From CAYWWY01 sp964462525 (GTDB taxonomy: Bacteria; Thermotogota; Thermotogae; MWEM01): a stretch of 64,000 nucleotides of DNA. The stretch covers positions 62,001 through 126,000 of the forward strand of contig CAYWWY010000003.1 of NCBI GenBank assembly GCA_964462525.1, in the 5' to 3' direction. Below the pieces are notes generated by a model. The model was given only the letters and a program-made list of their open reading frames with translations, had not been told where the DNA came from and made no database searches. Below, in pieces: positions 43,128-51,918 of this stretch. Positions within the stretch are counted from its first letter, which is position 1. Every line of letters begins with the position of its first letter. The position numbers were made by a program, and so were the translations under genes.

Positions 43128-43358
43128 TCACATCCCTCCCAAAAGACTCATGCCCAAAATGGCAAGAATCCAATTTATGATTGCGTACCCGATGGTCAAA
43201 GGGAAAAAGTCAATCACGAGAACCACCGCAAATCCTACTGCCAAGATGAGATACAACAAATTCAGATACGGAACTCGGATGGCCAAGAACCGTTTGCCCA
43301 AAACCAGCAGGGGGAGGGTTCCGATAATGGCCAGCGCAATCCGGATCCAAAAAGACAT
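43128..43358 (-). CDS. Small membrane protein (76 aa)
   Basis: Two to three predicted helices (RIALAIIGTLPLLVLG; LYLILAVGFAVVLVIDFF; IGYAIINWILAILGM). No family recognised. It sits between the other membrane protein and the DUF4097 gene with gaps of 2-4 bases, so expression is coupled and a membrane complex with them is plausible. Confidence 0.7.
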   Translation of the reverse strand: MSFWIRIALAIIGTLPLLVLGKRFLAIRVPYLNLLYLILAVGFAVVLVIDFFPLTIGYAIINWILAILGMSLLGGM

Positions 43359-43360
43359 TT

Positions 43361-43576
43361 CTATCGAACCACCAATTTTTTCACAAGGACCAGCATCAGC
43401 AAAAGCGCGAGCAGTGGCAATAGAAAGGGGATCAGCACAATAAAGACGATGATCAATACCACCACAACCCCAATTCCCACAATGGCCGCAATGGACGCCC
43501 CAAGGATGATGGGCAAAAACCGTATGGCAAGGATAAAGAGAAAAATCCCCCCCAGAACAGCCAGGAAATGCATCAT
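43361..43576 (-). CDS. Small membrane protein (71 aa)
   Basis: Almost wholly hydrophobic (two long helices, LAVLGGIFLFILAIRFLPII and a long Val/Ile/Leu segment) with a short basic end KKLVVR. Not recognised. It overlaps the DUF2089 stop by four bases and is translated from ATGATG after AAAGGAGG. Confidence 0.7.
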   Translation of the reverse strand: MMHFLAVLGGIFLFILAIRFLPIILGASIAAIVGIGVVVVLIIVFIVLIPFLLPLLALLLMLVLVKKLVVR

Positions 43577-43956
43577 GATTTTTGTCCTCCTTTCAAAGAT
43601 CGAAGCATATCCATCGCTTCTTTGGCCGATATTTCGTTTCGCTCCAACATGTCCAATATCTTCTGCGATTCGGTTTTTTCGTACGGTTCTCCTGGTTCGA
43701 AACCCATCCCGCGCACCGCTTCTTCCAACCGATTCCGCGCGGTCGGATAGGAAATTTCCAGTTCTTTCTGAACCTCCGAAAGGTTCCCCCGGTTTTTGAT
43801 GAAGACCTTCAAAAACAACAGTTGATCCTCAGAAAGACGAAAAAACTCATCCAGTTCAAACTTCCCCTGGATCTTCGTGCCGCACCGGGTGCACGCGTAT
43901 TCGGTAATCATCATTGCGCCCGAGCATGCAGGACAATTGGTAAAGGTCTTTCTCAT
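43573..43956 (-). CDS. DUF2089 zinc-ribbon/HTH regulator
   Basis: 127 residues. N-terminal zinc ribbon (CPAC near residue 8 and CTRC near 22), a middle winged-helix-like stretch ending LSEVQKELEISYPTARNRLE, and a C-terminal hairpin ILDMLERNEISAKEAMDMLR. DUF2089 proteins commonly precede membrane and DUF4097 genes and are thought to be regulators, probably of their own operon. It is the first gene after a consensus promoter. Confidence 0.88.
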   Translation of the reverse strand: MRKTFTNCPACSGAMMITEYACTRCGTKIQGKFELDEFFRLSEDQLLFLKVFIKNRGNLSEVQKELEISYPTARNRLEEAVRGMGFEPGEPYEKTESQKILDMLERNEISAKEAMDMLRSLKGGQKS

Positions 43957-44006
43957 CAGTTCACCTCGCTTTCTGCCCCATAAGGCAAGATTGATTATCT
44001 GTTCAT

Positions 44007-44035
44007 ATTATACCACATGAATATCAGAATGTCAA
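44007..44035 (-). promoter_or_regulatory. Consensus promoter of the DUF2089-DUF4097 operon
   Basis: Minus strand TTGACA at 44030-44035, exactly 17 bases, TATAAT at 44007-44012 with a TGTGG extension. The rest of 43957-44274 is AT-rich with no gene; AAGATATATTTATCTT near 44045 is an imperfect inverted repeat just upstream of this promoter that could be an operator. Confidence 0.85.
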
Positions 44036-44210
44036 TAGGAACATAAGATATATTTATCTTCGTATTCAGATTATAAATTCCATAATCATAATATTCAACT
44101 CCCAGACTATAATTTCATAGCCTTCTCTTCCCAAGAGGCATAAGGGGGGGCAGGCTCGGAGCGTCGGTGGGGGTTGGGGTAAAATTGATCGGATTTATGC
44201 GGAATCGTGG

Positions 44211-44216
44211 TATAAT
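44211..44216 (+). promoter_or_regulatory. Extended -10 promoter of the metG-hflX train
   Basis: GAATCGTGGTATAATAGCG, with a GTGG extension and poor -35. The leader to metG is about 50 bases, too short for a T-box or SAM riboswitch. Confidence 0.6.
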
Positions 44217-44274
44217 AGCGAAGAAACCCAAGGGGTTCCTTGTTGGTTTCGCATTTCTTGCGTCGAGGTGGCTC

Positions 44275-46242
44275 ATGGACAAACCCAGTTTCTATATTAC
44301 CACACCCATATACTACGCGAACTCCGATCCGCATATCGGATCGGCCTATACTACGATCATCGGTGATGTGCTTGCCCGATACAAGCGGTTTATGGGGTAT
44401 GACGTATACTATCTCACCGGCACCGACGAACATGGTCAGAAGATGCTGGAAACGGCCAAATCCATGGGAATGGATGTTCGGCTCTTTTGCGATCAGCTAT
44501 CCGAGAAATTCAAAACGCTGTGGAAGGCTTTGGATATTACTCATGATGGATTCATCCGGACAACCGAGCCGCGTCATGAACGGGTGGTCCAGTACTTTGT
44601 CCAGAGGATGCTGGAAAAAGGGGATGTCTACAAAGGGACCTATGAAGGATGGTATTGCGTTCCTTGCGAGACCTTTTGCCCAGAGGATGAAATCGAGATT
44701 CGAGACGGAAAGAAGAGCTGTCCAAGTTGCGGGCGAGAGGTCCGATGGTTGGGCGAAGAAAACTACTTTTTTGCCCTTTCAAAGTATCAGCACCCTTTGC
44801 TCGACCATTTCCGAGCAAACCCGGGGTTTGTAGAACCGGATTTTCGGGCCAATGAGATGATCCGGGTTTTGGAATCGGGTTTGAAAGACCTGAGCATCAC
44901 ACGCACGACCTTTCAGTGGGGCGTTCCCATGCTTGAAGACCCCAAACACGTGATCTATGTATGGGTGGACGCCTTGATCAACTATATCTCCGAATTGGAG
45001 TATGGGCCCCAACCAGGGCCTTTGTTCCACCGATTCTGGCCAGCCGATGTTCATCTGATCGGAAAGGAGATCAACCGATTCCATTCCATCATTTGGCCTG
45101 CGATGCTGATGTCGGTTGGATTGCCTCTGCCCAAGAAGATTTTTGCCCATGGATGGCTAACAGTCAACGGGGAAAAGATCAGCAAATCCGTAGGCAATGC
45201 GGTGGATCCCCGCGAATTGATCCCGGTCTATGGCAAAGATGCTCTGAAATACTATCTACTCCGTGAGATCCAGTTTGGCCGAGATGGGGATTTTTCGGAA
45301 GAAAACCTGATCCTGAGAATCAATGCGGACTTGGCCAACGATCTGGGCAACCTTGTGCACCGGACCCTAGCGATGCTGCATCAAAACTTTGGGGGAACGA
45401 TTCCTGCTTATGATGAACGTCTTCCTCTTTCGGAAGAAGACCAACAGCTGCGCGCGGCCTTTGACCGATTGGCCGAGGACTTTCCCCAAAAGATGGATCG
45501 GTATCAGTTTACCCAAGCTTTGGATGTCTTATGGGGCTGTGTGGGCTTGTCCAACAAATACATCGACCTAAGCCGCCCATGGGTTCTGGCTAAAGACCCA
45601 AAAGACCGCGGTTTGCTGGGGAATGTACTGATCCACTTGGCCCAGGCCATTCGAAATGTGGCTCTATACCTTAAACCCGTCATGCCCGATACTTCCCGGG
45701 AGATCTTCCGGCGGTTGGGGGTTTCGGAAGACCGATGGGCATCAGCGACATTCCATGATATCGGATGGGATGGTTCGATGGAAGGGTGGGAGGTCCGGGA
45801 AGCAGAACCCCTCTTTCCGAGGATCGATGTCAAAAAGGCAAAGCGGGTGATTCATATGCAGGGCATGGAAAAAACGGAAACTCAAGAAGAAGCGGCCCCT
45901 GACATTCCCGATGGGCTCATCGAGATCCAAGACTTCGCGAAAGCCCAGCTTCATGTAGGGTCCATTGTTGAGGCCCAAGCGGTTCCGAAGTCCAGAAAGC
46001 TGGTCCGCCTCCAGGTCGATTTGGGCTCCGAATTAGGAAAACGGCAGATTGTGGCTGGGATCATGCAGCATTATACCCCCGACCAATTGCTTGGAAAACA
46101 AGTCATTGTCGTAACCAATCTCAAACCCGCATCGCTCATGGGCGTTGAATCCCATGGTATGCTTCTGGCAGCCAAGTCTAAGGATCAATTGCGATTGCTG
46201 ACTGTGGAACAAGCCATCGCGCCGGGCGCCACAATATCCTGA
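44275..46242 (+). CDS. metG: Methionyl-tRNA synthetase
   Basis: 655 residues from ATG 44275 (SD GAGGTGG). Class I signature HIGS in NSDPHIGSAYTT, KISKS in NGEKISKSVGN as the KMSKS loop. A four-Cys zinc knuckle is formed by CVPCETFC and CPSCGRE. The C-terminal 110 residues are an EMAP/Trbp111-type tRNA-binding domain (IQDFAKAQLHVGSIVEAQ; VTNLKPASLMGVESHGMLLAA). An upstream in-frame extension to 44167 overlaps the promoter and is not used. First gene of the 12-gene train. Confidence 0.97.
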   Translation: MDKPSFYITTPIYYANSDPHIGSAYTTIIGDVLARYKRFMGYDVYYLTGTDEHGQKMLETAKSMGMDVRLFCDQLSEKFKTLWKALDITHDGFIRTTEPRHERVVQYFVQRMLEKGDVYKGTYEGWYCVPCETFCPEDEIEIRDGKKSCPSCGREVRWLGEENYFFALSKYQHPLLDHFRANPGFVEPDFRANEMIRVLESGLKDLSITRTTFQWGVPMLEDPKHVIYVWVDALINYISELEYGPQPGPLFHRFWPADVHLIGKEINRFHSIIWPAMLMSVGLPLPKKIFAHGWLTVNGEKISKSVGNAVDPRELIPVYGKDALKYYLLREIQFGRDGDFSEENLILRINADLANDLGNLVHRTLAMLHQNFGGTIPAYDERLPLSEEDQQLRAAFDRLAEDFPQKMDRYQFTQALDVLWGCVGLSNKYIDLSRPWVLAKDPKDRGLLGNVLIHLAQAIRNVALYLKPVMPDTSREIFRRLGVSEDRWASATFHDIGWDGSMEGWEVREAEPLFPRIDVKKAKRVIHMQGMEKTETQEEAAPDIPDGLIEIQDFAKAQLHVGSIVEAQAVPKSRKLVRLQVDLGSELGKRQIVAGIMQHYTPDQLLGKQVIVVTNLKPASLMGVESHGMLLAAKSKDQLRLLTVEQAIAPGATIS

Positions 46243-46279
46243 ATGGTGAAATTGAACAGAATCGGAGGCAATCGGAACG

Positions 46280-48835
46280 ATGGCAAAAGAAAAAGATAAG
46301 GACCAATTGGCGTTTGGGGCGCAAACGACGGGGACTGTGATAAACCGCCATTTTGAAGAGGAAATGAGCGAGTCCTATGTCAACTATTCCATGTCGGTGA
46401 TCATCGGACGCGCCATACCCGAAGTCCGAGACGGAATGAAACCAGTACAACGGCGGATCCTCTTTGGAATGATGGATCTCAAGAACTGGCACAACGCACC
46501 GCACAAAAAGTGCGCGAGAATTGTGGGCGAAGTGATTGGTAAGTACCATCCCCATGGAGATGTGGCCCTATACGAAGCGCTGGTGCGCATGGCTCAGGAG
46601 TTCAATATGCGGTATCCGTTGGTGGACGGCCAGGGCAATTTTGGATCGATCGACCGGGATCCGGCAGCTGCAATGCGCTATACCGAAGCGCGGCTGGCAA
46701 AGATTGCCGAAGAGATGTTGGCCGACATCGATCAGGATACTGTCGACTTTGTGCCCAATTACGATGAAACCTTGCAAGAACCGGTCGTATTGCCGAGCGC
46801 GTTGCCCAATCTGCTCATGAACGGAGCATCCGGTATTGCAGTAGGGATGGCGACCAACATTCCGCCTCACAATCTGGGAGAATTGGTGGATGGCTTGGTG
46901 TATCTGATCGATTCCCCAGAAGCTACCGTCAAAGATCTGATGCAGTGGATCAAAGGCCCCGATTTTCCCACAGGCGGGAAGATCCTCAGCGGAGAGAACC
47001 TGCAATCCATGTATGAAACAGGTCAAGGCAGTATTGCGGTGGAAGGCGAATATGAGCTGGAAGAGGATCGGATCATCATCACCGAGATTCCCTATGCCCT
47101 CTCAAAAGCGGGATTGATCGAACAGATTGCCGATTACTTCAAGCGGCAAGAAAAACCTATGATTCGGGATATCCGGGATGAATCGGATCGACGAGGGATG
47201 CGCGTGGTAATTGAAATCGCGCGCAACGCCAACCCCCATGTGGCTCTTAACCAGATTCTCAAGCACTCGTCGTTGAGAACCAGCTTTTCAACCAAGATGT
47301 TGGTGATCGATCGGAATCGGAAACCTAGGGTCATGCCTTTGAAAGATCTTTTGGAAGCCTTTTTGGAACACAGGTATGAAGTGGTCCGAAGGCGTTCGGA
47401 GTATCAACTGTCTTTAGCGACCAAACGGGCGCATATTGTGGAAGGGCTTATGAAGGCAGCCCGATCGATCGATACGACCGTTGACATCATCCGGCATTCC
47501 AAAGATACTGAGGATGCCGTACGCAATCTCATGGAGACTTTGGAAGTCAGCGAAGAGCAAGCGAAGGCCATATTGGATCTCCGCCTCGGAAGGCTCACCT
47601 CTATGGAGGTGGATAAGCTTCTTACCGAAATGCGCGAGCTGAACCAGAAGATCCAATCCCTCAAAACCCTGTTGGGAGATGAAGAACAGATCCGGGCCGA
47701 TGTGAAACGATCGCTGATCGAACTGAAGGAACAGTATGCAAATCCCCGCCGAACCCGGATCGAGACGCAAGGAATTACCGATATGGAGGCAGAAGACCTC
47801 ATTGAAGATCAAGAAGTCATCATTACCGTTACCCGTAGGGGATACATCCTTCAGACCGAACTGGCCGACTATCGTAGGCAGTATCGAGGGGGACGGGGGG
47901 CCAAAGGCATCAAGACACGCGAAGAAGACTGGGTCCGGCATATTATGTCGACCAGCAAACTGGATCATACCATGTTCATCTCGTCCAAAGGGAAGGCGTA
48001 CACCCTGAGGAACTACGAGATTGAAAGCACATCGAAAGGCTCAAAAGGCAAGCATCTCATGTCCTATCTGAAGCTGGATGAAGGAGAAGTGATCCGAACT
48101 GTCCTCGAGGTCGGGAAAGACTTCCATAATGGGCAAGATATCATCATTGTCACCGAGAAAGGGAAAGTCAAACGATCCTCGTTGAAAGACTTCGGGCGTG
48201 CGGGAACCAATGGTGTAATCGCAATTCGTTTGGAAGAGGGAGACCAGGTGGTTGACGCCATTCTTATCCCTGCTGCGGATGAAACGTCCCGTTTGTTCAT
48301 CGCGACTAAGAATGGGATGAGCATTCAGTTCCCAACGTCTGACACGAGACGATTGGGCCGAAATACCATCGGTGTCAAGGCGATCGATCTGAAGAAGGAG
48401 GATCGGATCGTTTCTCTCACTCATTTTACCCCGCACCCGAGCGGGCAAATGACCCTGAGTCCGGGGAAGACAGTGGCGACTGTATTAACCGTGACCGAGA
48501 AGGGTTTCGGAAAACGAACACCGATCGAGGAATATCGTCTTCAATCACGGGGGGGGAAAGGGATCAAAAACTTGGCGCTCACGCCTTCCGCAGGGAAAGT
48601 GGTCAGCGTTCATTTGGTTGACAACCATGACGAGATCCTGGTGGTCACCAAATCCGGATTCACCATCCGATTTCGAAGCAGCGATATCCGCTCCATGGGT
48701 CGAGTGACCCGAGGGGTTCGAGCGATCGATCTTTCGGAAGAGGATGAAGTAGCCTCGGTCGAACTGGTCACTGGAGAGACGAACGATCCGACGCAATCAA
48801 TTACAAGTATGATGGATCCGGACGGACCATCGTAG
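46280..48835 (+). CDS. gyrA: DNA gyrase subunit A
   Basis: 851 residues. Catalytic Tyr134 in AAMRYTEARL. The C-terminal pinwheel has a GyrA-box-type QSRGGKGIKN, which marks gyrase rather than topoisomerase IV. In the quinolone-resistance region HPHGDVALYEALVRM, position 95 (E. coli Ser83) is Val and position 99 (Asp87) is Glu; offset from E. coli is a constant 12. The final 20 residues are acidic and polar. It follows metG after 37 bases. Confidence 0.97.
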   Translation: MAKEKDKDQLAFGAQTTGTVINRHFEEEMSESYVNYSMSVIIGRAIPEVRDGMKPVQRRILFGMMDLKNWHNAPHKKCARIVGEVIGKYHPHGDVALYEALVRMAQEFNMRYPLVDGQGNFGSIDRDPAAAMRYTEARLAKIAEEMLADIDQDTVDFVPNYDETLQEPVVLPSALPNLLMNGASGIAVGMATNIPPHNLGELVDGLVYLIDSPEATVKDLMQWIKGPDFPTGGKILSGENLQSMYETGQGSIAVEGEYELEEDRIIITEIPYALSKAGLIEQIADYFKRQEKPMIRDIRDESDRRGMRVVIEIARNANPHVALNQILKHSSLRTSFSTKMLVIDRNRKPRVMPLKDLLEAFLEHRYEVVRRRSEYQLSLATKRAHIVEGLMKAARSIDTTVDIIRHSKDTEDAVRNLMETLEVSEEQAKAILDLRLGRLTSMEVDKLLTEMRELNQKIQSLKTLLGDEEQIRADVKRSLIELKEQYANPRRTRIETQGITDMEAEDLIEDQEVIITVTRRGYILQTELADYRRQYRGGRGAKGIKTREEDWVRHIMSTSKLDHTMFISSKGKAYTLRNYEIESTSKGSKGKHLMSYLKLDEGEVIRTVLEVGKDFHNGQDIIIVTEKGKVKRSSLKDFGRAGTNGVIAIRLEEGDQVVDAILIPAADETSRLFIATKNGMSIQFPTSDTRRLGRNTIGVKAIDLKKEDRIVSLTHFTPHPSGQMTLSPGKTVATVLTVTEKGFGKRTPIEEYRLQSRGGKGIKNLALTPSAGKVVSVHLVDNHDEILVVTKSGFTIRFRSSDIRSMGRVTRGVRAIDLSEEDEVASVELVTGETNDPTQSITSMMDPDGPS

Positions 48836-48857
48836 CATATCAAGGAGGGAAAAACCT

Positions 48858-49181
48858 ATGTTGGCATCCAAAAACCAAGGGAAATGGACATTGGTGGATT
48901 TAAGCGGCACTCTGGACATTTCCAATTCCGTAGAGACAAAGAAACAGCTGGTCGAAGGGTACATCGACAAGGGAAAAACAAATTTGGCTTTGGACCTATC
49001 CAATGTGCCGATGGTAGATAGTTCCGGGTTGGGGGTATTTATCAGCCTGGTTCGTCGGTGTAAGACTTTGGGTGGGGATTTTGCCTTGGTTTGTCCAAAC
49101 GAAAAAGTGGAAAAGCTTCTCAAGATCACCGGAATCGACAGATCCACCACTGTGTTGAAAAGCCCCAGCGAGCTCCGGTAA
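48858..49181 (+). CDS. STAS-domain anti-sigma-factor antagonist (1)
   Basis: 107 residues, single STAS domain. The phosphorylation-site motif is VPMVDSSGLGVFISL. SpoIIAA/RsbV proteins of this kind, when unphosphorylated, bind a serine kinase/anti-sigma factor and release its target. It stands 22 bases after gyrA (SD AAGGAGGG). The adjacent paralogue and rpiB recall T. maritima TM1081-TM1080 (from memory). Confidence 0.93.
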   Translation: MLASKNQGKWTLVDLSGTLDISNSVETKKQLVEGYIDKGKTNLALDLSNVPMVDSSGLGVFISLVRRCKTLGGDFALVCPNEKVEKLLKITGIDRSTTVLKSPSELR

Positions 49182-49195
49182 AGGGTGGGAATGAT

Positions 49196-49528
49196 TTGTT
49201 GCGGATAACTCAATCAGGAAAATGGAAGATTGTCAGCATGAGCGGAGAGCTGGATGTCAATACCTCCAGTTCCTTCAAGGACGAGGTCGTGGAGCAACTG
49301 ATCCAACAGGGCGTACGGTGGGTTGCGATGGACTGCCGGGATCTGGAGTATATTGACAGCTCCGGTCTTGCGGCGATCGTCAGCCTACACAAAAAACTCA
49401 AAACAATTGGGGGCGGATTTGCTTTGGTCGCGCTCAACGATACCCTTACCCGTCTCTTTCGGCTTACCTCTTTGGATAAAGCCCTCGCGATCTATACCGA
49501 TCAAGAGGATCTGGTGGATTCGCGTTGA
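49196..49528 (+). CDS. STAS-domain anti-sigma-factor antagonist (2)
   Basis: About 110 residues, paralogous to the preceding gene (both have a SGxLDxxxS start and IDSSGLAA / VDSSGLGV). The target Ser is conserved in LEYIDSSGLAAIVSL. The start is a TTG at 49196 or 49199 behind a weak GGGTGGG; no ATG fits. It overlaps the TTG of rpiB. Two tandem antagonists suggest two partner kinases or a hetero-pair. None of the kinases is in the window. Confidence 0.88.
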   Translation: MLRITQSGKWKIVSMSGELDVNTSSSFKDEVVEQLIQQGVRWVAMDCRDLEYIDSSGLAAIVSLHKKLKTIGGGFALVALNDTLTRLFRLTSLDKALAIYTDQEDLVDSR

Positions 49529-49995
49529 TCAGGGTCGCGCTTGGTTCAGATCACGCAGCTTGGGTTACAAAAGAGCAATTGAAGACCTTCCTCGAAACCC
49601 AGGGGTATGTAGTTTTGGATGAAGGGACTCATTCGGCCGATTCTGTAGATTATCCGGATATCGCGCAGCGGGTATGCAGCCGGTACAGGCGGAGAGAAGC
49701 GGATTTTGGCATACTTCTGTGCGGCACGGGGATCGGAATGTCCATAACCGCCAACAAGATTCCTTCCATTCGGGCTGCCTTGTGTTTGTTTCCGGAAATG
49801 GCGGAGCTGGCCCGCAGGCACAACGATGCCAATGTGCTTGTGCTGGGCGGCAGATTGATGGGCCCCACGCTGATCCAATGGACTGTCCAGCGGTTTTTGG
49901 AGACACAGTTCGAGGCGGGACGCCATCAAACTCGTGTGGATAAAATCACGAATATCGAGCAGAAGGCGGAATTTGAACGTGAAAGCCGTATTTGA
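49525..49995 (+). CDS. rpiB: Ribose-5-phosphate isomerase B
   Basis: 156 residues. Interconverts ribose-5-phosphate and ribulose-5-phosphate. Motifs: VALGSDHAAWVTK, the EGTHSADSVDYPD loop, CGTGIGMSITANK with the catalytic Cys, and RRHNDANVLVLGGR. TTG start overlapping the previous stop (TTGA). The last 15 residues overlap the next gene. Confidence 0.95.
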   Translation: MIRVALGSDHAAWVTKEQLKTFLETQGYVVLDEGTHSADSVDYPDIAQRVCSRYRRREADFGILLCGTGIGMSITANKIPSIRAALCLFPEMAELARRHNDANVLVLGGRLMGPTLIQWTVQRFLETQFEAGRHQTRVDKITNIEQKAEFERESRI

Positions 49996-50956
49996 CCCGC
50001 GGGGGTTTCGCTACCATCCAAAGTGGGAAGGGATCCATCATTACCCCCTGTTTCCCCATTTTTTCGCCTCTGCTGGCGTGGAACGAATCCACCAATCTAT
50101 GCAACTACAGCCATTTATCGAGTTTGCCAAGGTCCGGGAGTTTCCCCGAACCATGCTCTATACCATTCACAGCCCCGAATACGTCAAATGGTTGCTGAAC
50201 CTTTCCAAGACCATACCGGACGGCACGTCCCGGTTTCCATTGGTGATGGGCCATGACCTGTGCTACGATACTCTGACGCCTCTTACCAGAGAAAGCTTTG
50301 AGGCAGCATGGAGCGCAACCAGGATTGCTTGGACCGGAGCGCGTTTGCTGATTCAGGAAGAAGAAAGCCTGGTCTACGGGTTAACTTTTCCGTCAGGCAA
50401 CCATTGTCTCCAAGGGTTTTGTGGAGGGAGCAGTTTTCTAAATCATGCAGCGCTTGCGGCTGAGTACTTTCTGAAAGAAGGGGCGCTGAATGTTGCTGTT
50501 TTGGATTTGGATCTCCATCACGGCAATGGAACCCAAGAAATCTTTTACGAAATGCCGGAAGTGCTGACAATATCAATTCACGGAGATCCCCAGACGGTTT
50601 TTCCTTGGGTCAGCGGGTTCGAGTGGGAAAAGGGAGAAGAGGAAGGAAAGGGATACAACATCAACCTTCCGCTCGAACAGGGAGCTACATTCAAGGACTA
50701 CTCATGGGCATTGGATATGGCCATTCAGCAGTTGGAAGACTTTGACCCGGAGTTTCTGATCATATCGATGGCCTTCAACACCCATGCGGACAGTCCCTAT
50801 CAATGGTTTCAGCTTCGGAACGATGATTTTCGCCTAATGGGCCGGTCAATTCGGTCTCTGGAAGTGCCTACGCTCATTGTACAGGAAGACGGAAGCGATT
50901 TCGAACAACTAGGAATCGCTTCATCGATGTTTGTAAGGGGGTTGGAAGGGTATTGA
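49979..50956 (+). CDS. Histone-deacetylase-fold protein with altered active site
   Basis: 325 residues from GTG 49979 (SD GGCGGA). The arginase/HDAC fold is clear from VAVLDLDLHHGNGTQEIFYE (Asp178, His180 as zinc ligands) and ISMAFNTHADSP. Three usual catalytic positions differ: the His-His pair reads Asn141-His142 (SGNHC), the Asp before Pro (third zinc ligand) is Ser272, and the Tyr of the xEGGY loop is Ser306 (QEDGSD). It may be a different amidohydrolase or a non-catalytic relative. It overlaps rpiB by 17 bases and the next lipoprotein by 4. Confidence 0.8.
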   Translation: MKAVFDPRGFRYHPKWEGIHHYPLFPHFFASAGVERIHQSMQLQPFIEFAKVREFPRTMLYTIHSPEYVKWLLNLSKTIPDGTSRFPLVMGHDLCYDTLTPLTRESFEAAWSATRIAWTGARLLIQEEESLVYGLTFPSGNHCLQGFCGGSSFLNHAALAAEYFLKEGALNVAVLDLDLHHGNGTQEIFYEMPEVLTISIHGDPQTVFPWVSGFEWEKGEEEGKGYNINLPLEQGATFKDYSWALDMAIQQLEDFDPEFLIISMAFNTHADSPYQWFQLRNDDFRLMGRSIRSLEVPTLIVQEDGSDFEQLGIASSMFVRGLEGY

Positions 50957-51918
50957 AGCGTGTATGGGTCGGAACAATTTGCGTCTCTCTCGTTGTTTTT
51001 GTCTTGAGTGGTTGTTTTGTTATCGAGTTTTTTTTCCCGCCGGAAAAAAAACTGTACAAAGCAAACTTTTACGCCTATTTCTATAATGTTCACCCCAAAA
51101 ACCACAGCCTTCAGGGGGTGGATATTCCCATACAGTCGTTGAATTTTGGAGGGCAGGAAATTGCCGAGCAGCGGATCATCGAACTTTCGTTGACTCCTTC
51201 CGGAGAAGTAGACGAGTTTGCAGATCTTTTTGCCTTTTTGGTCGTTCCCCTCTATGGAAGCCTTGATTTTGCCGAAGAGCAAATTCCCATCCGTCAGCCA
51301 GCTATTACGATCACTTTGGGGAGTACCCTAACCGCGCACTATATCAACCCAGAAACGCAAGAACCCTTCGAAGTCGATCTGCCCATCCAGCAGTCATCAC
51401 GAACCTTGGTATTGAACCTAAAAGATCTCACCACAAGCGGATTCTCCACCAAAGACCGTCTGTTCCTCAATCCTGTGGAAACGCAAATATTCATGGTTTT
51501 CAACCTGGTCAATCTACCACAATGGGACAATTACGATGAGACGGTTCCGGTGAGCCTGGGCCAATCGATCTATATGATCACCGATGACCTCGTTCTTTTG
51601 TATGGGCGGATTCTTTCGCAGGATGAAGACCTCCTCCTACCCGGCCAACGCTGGTCTCTGTCCTTCCAGGACGACCCGCTTCTATATTTGGGTGGATTTC
51701 CCTTTCGGGCTTTGAGCTATCCGGTGGCTCCCTTGGATCAGCACCATTACTTTCTTCTGATCCCCAAGATGAAACAAATGCCTTCCTATATCGGAAGACT
51801 GGAGCTCTTTGGCCCGGAGAATCCTTCGGATCAGCCCGCTAAAACAATCAATATAACCGTTTCCACCGCTGTGACTCGGATCCTTCAGCATATCCAGGCA
51901 GGAGAAGAAGAGGAATGA
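50953..51918 (+). CDS. Lipoprotein of unknown function
   Basis: 321 residues from TTG (overlapping the previous TGA). Type II signal with lipobox VLSGC (Cys21), then a beta-rich, cysteine-poor body with long loops and no recognised family. Coupled upstream and downstream by 4-base overlaps (TTGA, ATGA). Probably anchored in the outer or inner membrane; function not inferable. Confidence 0.75.
   Translation: MKRVWVGTICVSLVVFVLSGCFVIEFFFPPEKKLYKANFYAYFYNVHPKNHSLQGVDIPIQSLNFGGQEIAEQRIIELSLTPSGEVDEFADLFAFLVVPLYGSLDFAEEQIPIRQPAITITLGSTLTAHYINPETQEPFEVDLPIQQSSRTLVLNLKDLTTSGFSTKDRLFLNPVETQIFMVFNLVNLPQWDNYDETVPVSLGQSIYMITDDLVLLYGRILSQDEDLLLPGQRWSLSFQDDPLLYLGGFPFRALSYPVAPLDQHHYFLLIPKMKQMPSYIGRLELFGPENPSDQPAKTINITVSTAVTRILQHIQAGEEEE

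Noticed and set aside
44217..44274. T-box or SAM riboswitch before metG
   Set aside because: Only about 50 bases separate the promoter from the start codon, and no T-box or SAM-I core is present.
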